NCBI GenBank assembly: GCA_031281265.1
Contig: JAITFO010000015.1
Location: 1 to 64,000 of the forward strand
Source of the DNA: Candidatus Fibrimonadaceae bacterium
GTDB taxonomy: Bacteria; Fibrobacterota; Fibrobacteria; Fibrobacterales; Fibrobacteraceae
Length of the DNA stretch: 64,000 nucleotides
Direction of reading: 5' to 3'
Part shown: positions 56,757-64,000 of the stretch, piece after piece
Position numbering within the stretch: the stretch's first letter is position 1
How the letters are laid out: the number at the start of each line of letters is the position of its first letter
Made by a program: the position numbers and the translations under genes
The notes under the pieces: generated by a model
Databases searched by the model: none
The model's input: only the letters and a program-made list of their open reading frames with translations
Told to the model about the DNA's origin: nothing

Positions 56757-59196
56757 GATACTTCTTGATGAAGGCAAGTCGTGGGTTGACCATGCTGGCA
56801 ATATTATAGACAAATTGATTTTCAGCAACGAATATAATAGCGGTTATGTTCGCGGGCATTATCCGGTTTCATCATTCGGCAGTTTGTATAGGAACATCGA
56901 TGATATTCGTGAAAGCCTGTTGCAGAGTCGCACTGATTGGGAGCTAAGAGTGCCGTCATTATACACTTCTGCGGACGGGGAGTTTCAAACGGTCGACTTG
57001 CTGTACGCGCTTGAAGATGCCAACGAAAAAGTTGGCAATGAATTCAATCTGATAGGCTGCAAGGCTGTTTTATATGACATCGATGATATACATAACGTCA
57101 ATAATATGATTTACAAAGGGGTTGTGGAATCGTTCACTTGTAGCGCGGGAACAGCATCGCTGCGCATAAGCGACTGGCTTGGCAACCCAAAACTCGCGCG
57201 AAGCGAGTTCCTCATAGTAATAGGCGAGGCTGGAGATGTTAAGTGGCCGGTGGAAGTAACTTATGAAAAAGGTATTGTGCGTTTAAAGCTATGGGATATG
57301 TCTTTTGAATACGAGCCTGATCTTTTTCTGAAAACTAAGGATGGATTCGCCAAGATTGAAAGGTTTACGCAGCGACTTTATCTTCAGCCGCTTTCAGTAG
57401 AATATTCTGACGGTTGGAAAAGCGGCGTGATACGCGATCGTGTCGGTGGCAAAGTAATAGGGCATTGGCCGTCGGATACCGGGCGTCGCTTAAACGTTTA
57501 TCTGACTTCTTCCTTCAGTGAGGCTTTTAAGGAGGACTTACTAATTCTAGGTCAAGTCGGGCGCACGGAACCAATCTATTACATGGTTGGTCGTGGCGAT
57601 GATTTCGAGGTTCTAGAGGCTTGGGCGATAACACCCTTGATAGGACAAAGATACCCGCTCGGCCGGAGCAAGTATCCCGACGAGCGGCGAGAGCATGAAA
57701 AAGACACTGAGATAAGAAGGCTCGATGAACTTAACGTCTTCGCAGCAGTTACCGTACGTCTTTTTGTCGAGTCTCTGATAGGCGGAGGAGAAATTTCTTC
57801 CGCCTATCTCGGCGGCAATCCTTCCCAGCTTGTACATAACAGCAGAGAAGGAGTCTTTGATTACGAGCCCTGTCCATATTTTATGAGAGCTATTTTAGCT
57901 GGGTTTACAGTCATGCTGTCGGACGCGAGACTGCCAGGCGACGCGATCACAGCGCAGGGTAAAGATGTAGGAAGTCTAAGGCTAAATATTGCGTTGAAAG
58001 GCAATCCGGCTTATTTCTGTATAGTGACAGTTGTATCGCAAGGCAATTACGCCGACTATCCAACCTCTTGGCAACAGTTTTATGTTAAGCTGGACGGGAG
58101 CTTGCACTCTTTTGAACTTGACTGGCAGCAACACAAAACGCTATCAGTAGTTCGCAAGTTTCAGTTTTTTATAAGCGTTGGAGAGCTCGCCGCTTCTAGT
58201 CCAGTTCATGTCAGCTATATTAGCATTGACTGCACTTTTCTTGTTCCAATCAAAGACCAAAAAATATATGTGTCTGGGAAAGCTGAAAAATCCTACGGCA
58301 ACGACAGCGCGGACATGACAGTCAAAGGCACCGTGCGGAGCTTGCTTGACGCGGTAGGCGTGAATAGCGAAGTCAGCGGCTCGTCCAATTCGCTTCTTTA
58401 CGGGCATGTAATAAATCGCGAGGCGGTGACATTCAGGGACATGCTGCGGAGCCTCGCGGCAGAATCGGCTACTTTGATTAAATTTTCTTCGAAAAAAGAA
58501 GAAATCATAGTTAAAAAGTCATTGCTCCAGGAAGAACAGGAAATCATATTTATACCCCTCAGTGCTTTTGTGCTGGAGAATAACATATATTCATTCAGCG
58601 TGGAAAGCCCTGACCGGAGCGAGCTTTTGAGCGGCGTTGAAATACACTGGAGCAAGGACATTGAAACGGGCAAATACGAGCATGTGTTTTCAGTGACCCC
58701 TGCGCTGGGAATTGTCAAAGATGGCAAACAAGCGGGTTATGATTATATACCCGAGGAAAAATGGGAAACGGTCAAAGCCGCCATGGCGCGAAATTTGAAT
58801 CGCGGCGTTGGCATTGACAAATTAGTGGAGAGCAAGTGGATAACAAACTGGGATGCCGCCGAGAACATGGCGTACAATCTGCTGCGCTGGAATACCAAGC
58901 CCATGCGCAAAGCGCAGGCAACATGTATTTTTACAGAACTGAATAAATGCGGCGATGTAGATATAGGAACTTTTGTTTACTTTAATTTACCGGGCTATCC
59001 CCAAAAATTCTCTCTAACCGCTTGGGCAGTGACCGGAAGGCACGACGACCTGAACGCTATGGTTAGCACGCTTGAATTGCTGGAGATACGCGACTTGCCA
59101 GTCGCGTCACCGGGTGGTTACTTATTGCTTGAGAATCGGCAGAATATGTTTTTTGAAGATAGCAAGAAAATAAAACTGGAGGAATTCAATGGCTGA
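56743..59196 (+). CDS. large tail tip/baseplate-like protein
   Basis: An 817-residue protein, beta-rich with no membrane segment. The order after tape measure and distal tail protein suits the tip or receptor-binding complex. Segments include 'WLGNPKLARSEFLIVIGEAG', 'VSGKAEKSYGNDSADMTVKG' and 'INREAVTFRDMLRSLAAESA', the last resembling tail proteins with phage-tail hub domains (a D3/gp44-like segment). ATG 56743 overlaps the previous gene. No specific family can be fixed by eye. Confidence 0.65.
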   Translation: MLRVEILLDEGKSWVDHAGNIIDKLIFSNEYNSGYVRGHYPVSSFGSLYRNIDDIRESLLQSRTDWELRVPSLYTSADGEFQTVDLLYALEDANEKVGNEFNLIGCKAVLYDIDDIHNVNNMIYKGVVESFTCSAGTASLRISDWLGNPKLARSEFLIVIGEAGDVKWPVEVTYEKGIVRLKLWDMSFEYEPDLFLKTKDGFAKIERFTQRLYLQPLSVEYSDGWKSGVIRDRVGGKVIGHWPSDTGRRLNVYLTSSFSEAFKEDLLILGQVGRTEPIYYMVGRGDDFEVLEAWAITPLIGQRYPLGRSKYPDERREHEKDTEIRRLDELNVFAAVTVRLFVESLIGGGEISSAYLGGNPSQLVHNSREGVFDYEPCPYFMRAILAGFTVMLSDARLPGDAITAQGKDVGSLRLNIALKGNPAYFCIVTVVSQGNYADYPTSWQQFYVKLDGSLHSFELDWQQHKTLSVVRKFQFFISVGELAASSPVHVSYISIDCTFLVPIKDQKIYVSGKAEKSYGNDSADMTVKGTVRSLLDAVGVNSEVSGSSNSLLYGHVINREAVTFRDMLRSLAAESATLIKFSSKKEEIIVKKSLLQEEQEIIFIPLSAFVLENNIYSFSVESPDRSELLSGVEIHWSKDIETGKYEHVFSVTPALGIVKDGKQAGYDYIPEEKWETVKAAMARNLNRGVGIDKLVESKWITNWDAAENMAYNLLRWNTKPMRKAQATCIFTELNKCGDVDIGTFVYFNLPGYPQKFSLTAWAVTGRHDDLNAMVSTLELLEIRDLPVASPGGYLLLENRQNMFFEDSKKIKLEEFNG

Positions 59197-60013
59197 GGAT
59201 AATATAGGCAAAAAAATCTCGGAGCTTGGTGAATATCCCGGCGGGTTGCAAAAAGCGATGGAAGATGATGCGGTATTTCCCGTGGCGGCAAAGGTCAGCA
59301 ATTTCAAAATCTTTTTGAAAGAAATCAAAACCATGCTCGAAAACAAGATACAAGCCGCTCGCGAAGCAATAGAAGACTTAATTGACAAAGAGGCAGCGAG
59401 GTCTATTGCAGAGGATTCAAAGCATGACGGACAAATAGCAGGTTTGGGCAATAGCGTAATGGATTTGTACGCAAACAAGCAGGATAGATTGCCGCCTGGC
59501 GATATAATGCAACTCTTGAAAGGCAATTTAACATGGACTCCGGGTTACGTGGATTTTGTGCATAAGCTGGAAGGGGATTACGCAAATGCTCCTAATTTAC
59601 CAAGCGCTGTGAGCTATATGATACTTATGTCTAATGACAAAAGAGAAGTCTTTATAGTTTGCTCTCATTCCTGCGATAGTTCTGCCATGTATAATACTCC
59701 ATACATCAAGTATATTTACGGGCGGAGAAACGGCAGCACTGGTAAGTTTACTTTTAATCCGTGGAATGAAGTAGTATCAGATTATGAACTCAATGGACTG
59801 AAAATAACCTTGACTAATGATATTGATCATCTACGAAGTAGAATTTTCTCCCTAGAGAATGGCGTCTTTGGAACGGCCAACTTTAAATCAGGAACAATAG
59901 AATGTCTGCGACTGCTTGCTTATGCGCTTAACCTATTTGCATCCGGCGACACTTATGGTATGCAAAATGCACTTGCTATGCTTAACGTAAAACTTAATGA
60001 AATGTCAGATTAA
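59189..60013 (+). CDS. tail fibre-like protein
   Basis: A 274-residue protein. The start 'IGKKISELGEYPGGLQKAME' followed by a helical shaft (about 45-105) is the attachment part; the end is beta-rich with 'EVFIVCSHSCDSSAMYNTPY' and 'YGRRNGSTGKFTFNPWNEVV', similar to distal fibre domains. It would recognise the host surface. Overlaps the tip gene by 8 bp. No DGR-type variable region is seen in it. Confidence 0.65.
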   Translation: MAEDNIGKKISELGEYPGGLQKAMEDDAVFPVAAKVSNFKIFLKEIKTMLENKIQAAREAIEDLIDKEAARSIAEDSKHDGQIAGLGNSVMDLYANKQDRLPPGDIMQLLKGNLTWTPGYVDFVHKLEGDYANAPNLPSAVSYMILMSNDKREVFIVCSHSCDSSAMYNTPYIKYIYGRRNGSTGKFTFNPWNEVVSDYELNGLKITLTNDIDHLRSRIFSLENGVFGTANFKSGTIECLRLLAYALNLFASGDTYGMQNALAMLNVKLNEMSD

Positions 60014-60020
60014 ATAGGCT

Positions 60021-60680
60021 ATGACATATTTCCTTCTATCAATTACAAACAGATGCAATAAGGCTTGCAATTACTGCGTTGTAAAACCCTGGCTTAACAA
60101 CCATGATTTTCCCGATAAAATTACTGCTACGGATTTAATTTCATTTTTGGAAAAAGAGTTTTGTGAAGGCGATGTGGTTGAGCTTACTGGCGGAGAGCCT
60201 ACTTTATTCCGTGAACTAGAAACGCTTTTAGATTGGCTAAAAGAACATGGCGCAAAGGTTATCATCCGGACTAATGGCCTGAATCTTCGCGAGCGGCGAA
60301 AAAAATATGATAACATCGTGGTTGTTCTTGCTAAACACGACAGCTCCGACAGCTACATGAGCGAGCGCAAAACCTATTTACTGCCACATGATTTAGTCCT
60401 TGACGCTATACCGGATAGCATAAAACAGAAAGAGGGAGGCAAGCCTATATTTATTCCTAGCAATGAAAGCCCGTACACTTCCCATCCGTTTACGCGGAGC
60501 TTATTCATTTCCGCGGACGGCAAGGTGAAGGCTATGGCGTGTTGCTCGGTGGATATGGGTACAGTTTGGGATTATAAGTTGTTAAAATATCAAATGTGCG
60601 ACAAATGCGATACTATGCTCGGCGCGTGGAATTTGATTAACCGGATAGGGAATAAAACTTTTAAAAAGGAGGTAGCGTAA
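60021..60680 (+). CDS. radical SAM enzyme in phage tail-lysis region
   Basis: A 219-residue protein with the radical SAM cluster motif CNKACNYC (C12, C16, C19), the SAM-binding 'VVELTGGEPTLF' (GGEP 57-60) and a strand/helix core 'HGAKVIIRTNGLNLRERR'. C174, C175, C193 and C196 (MACCSVDMG, MCDKCD) resemble a Twitch or half-SPASM auxiliary cluster found in peptide- and protein-modifying members. AGG precedes the ATG, and the stop overlaps the next start. Which phage or host substrate it acts on is unknown. See findings. Confidence 0.85.
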   Translation: MTYFLLSITNRCNKACNYCVVKPWLNNHDFPDKITATDLISFLEKEFCEGDVVELTGGEPTLFRELETLLDWLKEHGAKVIIRTNGLNLRERRKKYDNIVVVLAKHDSSDSYMSERKTYLLPHDLVLDAIPDSIKQKEGGKPIFIPSNESPYTSHPFTRSLFISADGKVKAMACCSVDMGTVWDYKLLKYQMCDKCDTMLGAWNLINRIGNKTFKKEVA

Positions 60681-61057
60681 TGGAATCACTTTTGGCACAA
60701 CTTGGAATAACTAGCGGGGCGGGCGTTTTACTCTTTTTTATTATGCAAAAAATGCTTGATCATAAAGAAAAACAAATAGATAAAAAAAATGCTGAGAATC
60801 AAGAATTGCAAAATGAAGCTACGAAGCATAGGAAAGAAGAAAGGGATGCGCAGATTCAGCACTTCAAAAGTGAAATGGAAACGAAAATAGATGCTCAAAA
60901 ACAAAAAGTAGAGGCATTGGAAAAGGCCGTTGAAAAGCATGTAGAAAAGAACGAGGATATGGAGAAAACGATTTTCGCAAAGCTGGATAATATGAGTGAT
61001 ACTTTAAGCGAGATAAAGGGTTATATGCGTGGTAAAAATGAAGGGGTAAAAAAATGA
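60680..61057 (+). CDS. holin/spanin-like single-pass protein
   Basis: A 125-residue protein with an N-terminal helix (about 12-25, GAGVLLFFIMQKML) and a long coiled coil of K, E and Q (30-110). One-helix holins of the BhlA type and i-spanins share this plan. It starts on the stop of the radical SAM gene and is followed by DUF1353 and the endolysin, so lysis is the likely role. Confidence 0.55.
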   Translation: MESLLAQLGITSGAGVLLFFIMQKMLDHKEKQIDKKNAENQELQNEATKHRKEERDAQIQHFKSEMETKIDAQKQKVEALEKAVEKHVEKNEDMEKTIFAKLDNMSDTLSEIKGYMRGKNEGVKK

Positions 61058-61515
61058 TAAAAGTATATGATTTTACCGGTTCGCAAATAATAACCGAGTT
61101 TGCCGGGCAGGACTTGTGGCGTTTGAAAGAACTGGTGACCGTCAGCGTGTTCACTGATGAAGGCACGCTCCGCTACACGATGTTTCGTAAATTCCCAACC
61201 AATATGCGCAGCGGCTCCCACGCCATAGACTGGCTCATTCCAAAATTCACGGGGAACAATAAATATAATCTGGCGATTCTCTGCCACGATTTCGCGTACA
61301 CAAAACTGCCAAGCGGGGAAAATCCCATAAGCCGTGAACTGGCAGATGAGCTTCTTAGGCAGATGTGCATTTTATCCGGTGAGCTTGGAAGTGTGCGAGC
61401 TGGTATAATGTATAGGGCTTTGCGTATAGGCGGAAGTTCCGCATACGATTCGGAAAATGCCGGCGATTATAAAGATGCTGGGGAATATATGGATTTTAAA
61501 TGGGGGCACAAATGA
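61054..61515 (+). CDS. DUF1353 phage protein
   Basis: A 153-residue protein with the DUF1353 block 'HAIDWLIPKFTGNNKYNLAI' then CHDFAYT and 'RELADELLRQM'. DUF1353 proteins are common in phages, often beside lysis genes; the His-Asp pair suggests an enzyme, but the reaction is unknown. It overlaps the genes on both sides by 4 bp. Confidence 0.8.
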   Translation: MIKVYDFTGSQIITEFAGQDLWRLKELVTVSVFTDEGTLRYTMFRKFPTNMRSGSHAIDWLIPKFTGNNKYNLAILCHDFAYTKLPSGENPISRELADELLRQMCILSGELGSVRAGIMYRALRIGGSSAYDSENAGDYKDAGEYMDFKWGHK

Positions 61516-61919
61516 ATATAAACGACATAATGCCACCTGATTGGCAATTGTTCAACTACTCGTTTGCAAGCTTTGATAAAAATCTTTTGACGATATATCT
61601 AAAGGTTAAGGCATTATTTCCTGAATTGTGGGTAAATGTAAAAGATGGCAAGCGCGTAAATAACTGGTGCGGTTTACGCTCGCCTTCCTGCGCAATAGGC
61701 GCTCCAAAATCTGCGCACCGGAGCGGCAAGGCTTTGGACTTGCATCATACAGATATTAAAGCGCTCCGCTCCTGGTGTATGTCATTTGAGGGCCTGAAAG
61801 CAGGTATTTTGCGAGTGGAAGCTGAGAGTGCTACGCCCACTTGGGTGCATATCGACGTGATTCAGCCTAATCCTGAAAGGTGGAAAGATAAAAGCGTTCC
61901 CTATGTATTTATGCCGTGA
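61512..61919 (+). CDS. endolysin, M15-type peptidase
   Basis: A 135-residue peptidase. Zinc ligands appear in 'SAHRSGKALDLH' (His and Asp) and 'TWVHIDV' (second His). The N-terminal 'LTIYLKVKALFPELWVNVKD' matches phage M15 endolysins that cut peptidoglycan cross-links. ATG 61512 (ATGA overlap) is preferred over an ATG at 61500. It is the last phage gene; its stop abuts the convergent WYL-like gene without a gap. Confidence 0.8.
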   Translation: MNINDIMPPDWQLFNYSFASFDKNLLTIYLKVKALFPELWVNVKDGKRVNNWCGLRSPSCAIGAPKSAHRSGKALDLHHTDIKALRSWCMSFEGLKAGILRVEAESATPTWVHIDVIQPNPERWKDKSVPYVFMP

Positions 61920-62411
61920 TTAGCTTTTCCAGAATTTTTCTATTGCTTTTTCGTTTTTGAAAGAGGTTGTCGTTTTCAAAATCCAAGGATTTTTTTTGTC
62001 CGTCTCGTAAGCGATGCAAACATCCGCTGCGCTTGTTTCTTTTTCATTTTCGGATTCAAATAATTCAATAGAGTTATTGACAATATTAACAAACCAACCA
62101 AGTTTCTCAAATTCTTTTCTATGCTTTTCTATCAGCTCCTTTAAATTTAACTGGCTTTTAGCGTCTTTGGATTTTTCTTCAACGATATAACTAACCGCAT
62201 CGCTTTCCGAAGCGATTTCAGTTTTGGATAAGCTAAAGCCTATGATTCTATCGGCTGCCTCGAAATAGGCATACAGCATATTTTTATTGTCGTCAATTTT
62301 TCTGGGAACTACTTCCCTGACCGTCCCAGGCTGCGAACCGCCAAAGTATTTTATCTTTATCACCTGGCCAGTGCTTATGGCTTCGCGGAAAATTTCTGTT
62401 TTGTCTTTCAT
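61920..62411 (-). CDS. protein with WYL-like domain, unknown
   Basis: A 163-residue cytosolic protein. The first 65 residues (TGQVIKIKYFGGSQPGTVRE, then 'VPRKI' and 'IIGFSLSKTEI') resemble a small SH3-type WYL domain, which binds ligands or nucleotides in defence and stress regulators. The rest is mostly helical and ends EKFWKS. It overlaps the next gene upstream by 4 bp, and both share the same N-terminal domain. Position at the phage edge suggests an accessory gene. Confidence 0.55.
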   Translation of the reverse strand: MKDKTEIFREAISTGQVIKIKYFGGSQPGTVREVVPRKIDDNKNMLYAYFEAADRIIGFSLSKTEIASESDAVSYIVEEKSKDAKSQLNLKELIEKHRKEFEKLGWFVNIVNNSIELFESENEKETSAADVCIAYETDKKNPWILKTTTSFKNEKAIEKFWKS

Positions 62412-63616
62412 ATTTTATCCTCAATTTTTATGCAGCGTACAGATAGCAAGTGAGATTTTCTAAAATAACTAATAATAATTTTATCTTTTAAATAATCCAT
62501 ATAGCAGCATGGCATATTTCTTTCATCATTTTTTACAATTTCTTCCTCTGGATCAATAATTTCTTTTTTTGTTGATTTTGATTTTTCAGATATCCACCAA
62601 TATCCGCATCCATTCAAATTTTCGCAGTCCTTGGAATCTAGTACATATAAAACATTGGGATTTCTAACACTAGCCATACCACCCGGAAGCGCATTAAATC
62701 CTACCGCATCTGCTCCATTGCCTATTGGCTTTCCAAAAAAATCGCTCCACCCTTCTTTAGATTTTAATTGCAATCCCGCATACTCATAATGTTTTATTTC
62801 CAATATCCCATTAGCTTCTAGCGTAACTGCATATTTTATAAGCCTGTTCCAATCTTCTTCACTTGGCAAACGCCATCCAGCTGGACAAGAATTTTTCGCC
62901 GTTTCCCAGTTGTATAGACGACCATATTTTTCTTCATTATCTGGATTGTCATTGTAGCATCTGCTGCCTTTGGCATTGTAAGCTAAATTTTCAGCCATCC
63001 AAATGTCCGTTTTAACTTTTAAAGTATCTTCATCCGCATAACTAAATTTAAAAGTTTTGTATTTCTTGCCATCACGTTTATCAATAAATGAATCCAATTC
63101 TATGATATTACCTTTTGGCAGCATAGACTTGTCAAAAGGTATATCATCTTCTGGTTCCCAATCTTCTGGAATTTTTATATCAGCAACATTGAATGTCTGG
63201 GTTCTATTTGCTTTCAAATCATGAGCACGTAATTTTCTGTTATCAGCTTCACCTATAACTTTAGTACCATATATATGAATATCTTTAACATTGTATATAG
63301 TTCCCATTTTTGAATCATTTTTGTACCACTTAATTCTTAAAGTTTCTCCTGTTTTTTCAGCATTTAATAAAATTTCCGTTTTCTTTGAATTGATTTTTGT
63401 CTCTACTGGAGCCATTCCTTCAATTTCAATTTTATCTATAAAAAATATCTTTTCAATTTTAGAAAAAGCATCTAAACATATTATTTGCTCTCTATTTAAT
63501 ATTTTTTTAGGAATTATGTCTATAACTTTTCCGGGCTCTGATCCACCATTGTATTTTATTTTAATTGCATTCCTTGTTTCTACGGCATCTTTAAGTATAT
63601 TTCCTCTGGATTTCAT
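62408..63616 (-). CDS. WYL-like domains fused to cytosolic FISUMP domain
   Basis: A 402-residue protein without a signal peptide. Residues 1-60 (AIKIKYNGGSEPGKVIDIIP) and 80-150 ('KTGETLRIKWYKNDSKMGTI') are two WYL-like units, followed by a FISUMP domain: DIWMAENLAYNAKGSRC, 'YGRLYNWETAKNSCPAGWRL', 'VGFNALPGGMAS' and 'SVRCIKI'. Unlike the exported paralogues it lacks NNC-type variation at its end. An intracellular FISUMP fusion is unusual. Very AT-rich. The gene pair lies between endolysin and IS110. Confidence 0.7.
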   Translation of the reverse strand: MKSRGNILKDAVETRNAIKIKYNGGSEPGKVIDIIPKKILNREQIICLDAFSKIEKIFFIDKIEIEGMAPVETKINSKKTEILLNAEKTGETLRIKWYKNDSKMGTIYNVKDIHIYGTKVIGEADNRKLRAHDLKANRTQTFNVADIKIPEDWEPEDDIPFDKSMLPKGNIIELDSFIDKRDGKKYKTFKFSYADEDTLKVKTDIWMAENLAYNAKGSRCYNDNPDNEEKYGRLYNWETAKNSCPAGWRLPSEEDWNRLIKYAVTLEANGILEIKHYEYAGLQLKSKEGWSDFFGKPIGNGADAVGFNALPGGMASVRNPNVLYVLDSKDCENLNGCGYWWISEKSKSTKKEIIDPEEEIVKNDERNMPCCYMDYLKDKIIISYFRKSHLLSVRCIKIEDKI

Positions 63617-63881
63617 GTTTTTGCTCCTTTAGGTTGTTTTCAACGAAATATACAAAAAAATGACAAATATCTAAACATTTGCAAAAAACTACCGATAAAC
63701 ACCATTACCCCGTGCGTAATGCCGACTGTTATACTGCACCTAGCGTGCGAAAAATAAGATGGTAGCGTATGGGCTGTGCTTGGCCAAATGCTCCGCCGAT
63801 TAAAACTTTGAACCTTTGAGTTCGTTTAGTAAGATGGCTTTTATTTGTCCCGGCGCAAAACTTTAACAAGCGAGGCGTTAT
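63617..63881 (+). other. non-coding stretch upstream of IS110 transposase
   Basis: 265 bp without a gene. In IS110-family elements the left end upstream of the transposase can encode a bridge RNA. GC-rich patches and TTGGCCAA are present, but I cannot fold an RNA or locate the element's end by eye. Confidence 0.4.
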
Positions 63882-64000
63882 ATGAAAAACGACAAACGTT
63901 CTTTTGTGGGCATTGATATATCCAAGGATACTTTCAATGCCTATTGGGAAAACTGCGACAAAAAGTATTCCAACAACCGGAAGGGTTGGAATATGCTTTT
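63882..64000 (+). CDS. IS110-family transposase, 5' part
   Basis: The first 39 codons, cut by the window edge. 'SFVGIDISKDTFNAYW' is the opening strand of the RuvC-like DEDD domain of IS110 transposases, with the first catalytic Asp in GIDISKD. These recombinases insert without terminal inverted repeats. GAGGCG precedes the ATG. Length and C-terminal Ser recombinase domain cannot be seen. Confidence 0.8.
   Translation, partial: MKNDKRSFVGIDISKDTFNAYWENCDKKYSNNRKGWNML

Larger units (their letters stand above)
36787..61919 (+). mobile_element. siphovirus-type prophage (integrase not visible)
   Basis: A continuous plus-strand run of about 38 genes with replication, packaging, head, tail and lysis modules in the usual order. 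No sheath or baseplate wedge genes are present, so the tail should be long and non-contractile. No integrase, repressor, excisionase or attachment sites can be assigned, so either the ends lie elsewhere, the lysogeny module is lost, or integration uses an unrecognised protein. The boundaries given are those of the first and last phage genes. Confidence 0.85.

Noticed and set aside
59189-60013. DGR variable region in the phage fibre
   Set aside because: The end of the fibre has no run of NNC codons and no template-like copy in the window.

Overview
The window most likely comes from a Fibrobacterota chromosome. The evidence is three secreted proteins carrying the Fibrobacter succinogenes major paralogous (FISUMP) domain plus a fourth, cytosolic one, a four-gene secreted cellulase/xylanase operon with Ser-rich linkers and a repeated C-terminal sorting-type domain, Gram-negative envelope genes (LPS transport, two MCE lipid-transport proteins, ExbB/ExbD), and promoters resembling the TAnnTTTG type of the FCB group. 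A flagellar rod gene behind a near-consensus sigma-54 promoter suggests a motile lineage, perhaps like the termite-gut Fibromonas group; that placement is inference.

Layout, chromosome: 1-4.4 kb holds a DUF1801 fragment, small housekeeping or unknown genes, a SIMPL lipoprotein, a one-domain EamA protein and a GH13 enzyme. 4.4-10.5 kb holds a short ThiE/TenI-like gene convergent with dxs, then DUF3450 protein, M15 peptidase, ExbB, pssA and ispE. 10.5-16 kb is a minus-strand run of OstA/LptA-like, LptC-like, MCE, hprK, TPR-like and MCE genes. 16-18.2 kb holds DUF4416, rsmG and a DUF1573-like exported protein, then tRNA-Arg(UCU). 18.3-19.2 kb is a small island with phage-like features: a micro membrane protein, a terminator, a candidate structured RNA and an LPD3/PBECR-like protein. 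19.2-25.2 kb holds larC-larB, a FISUMP lipoprotein, a PIN-domain toxin-antitoxin pair, exbD, a sugar MFS transporter and a second FISUMP protein. 25.3-32.1 kb is the polysaccharidase operon (two GH11 xylanases, then two GH5 enzymes). 32.2-36.5 kb holds flgF, unknowns, a NifU-like protein, a REP-associated transposase with REP hairpins inside its reading frame, and a third FISUMP lipoprotein.

Layout, prophage: 36.8-61.9 kb is a plus-strand siphovirus-type prophage in near head-to-tail order: small early genes, a replication protein, ParB-like protein, terminase small and large subunits, DnaB helicase, portal, S49 protease, scaffold-like protein, capsid, tail completion, fibre-like repeat protein, tail tube, chaperone with a probable frameshift, tape measure, tip proteins, a fibre-like protein, a radical SAM enzyme, a holin candidate, DUF1353 and an M15 endolysin. 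I see no integrase, repressor or reverse transcriptase. After it come two minus-strand genes with WYL-like domains, one fused to a cytosolic FISUMP domain, and the start of an IS110-family transposase at the right edge.

Most interesting points: (1) the C-termini of three FISUMP proteins vary almost only at NNC codons inside a conserved frame, the signature of adenine-directed diversification by a diversity-generating retroelement, with no reverse transcriptase in the window; (2) a radical SAM enzyme sits between the tail fibre and lysis genes of the prophage; (3) a 40-bp promoter/leader is shared (38/40) by a host micro-gene and a prophage micro-gene; (4) many genes start 6-8 nt after a TAnnTT box without a Shine-Dalgarno, suggesting leaderless mRNAs; (5) the same spacing puts a predicted transcription start exactly on the first base of a 14-bp helix that is continuous on one strand only.
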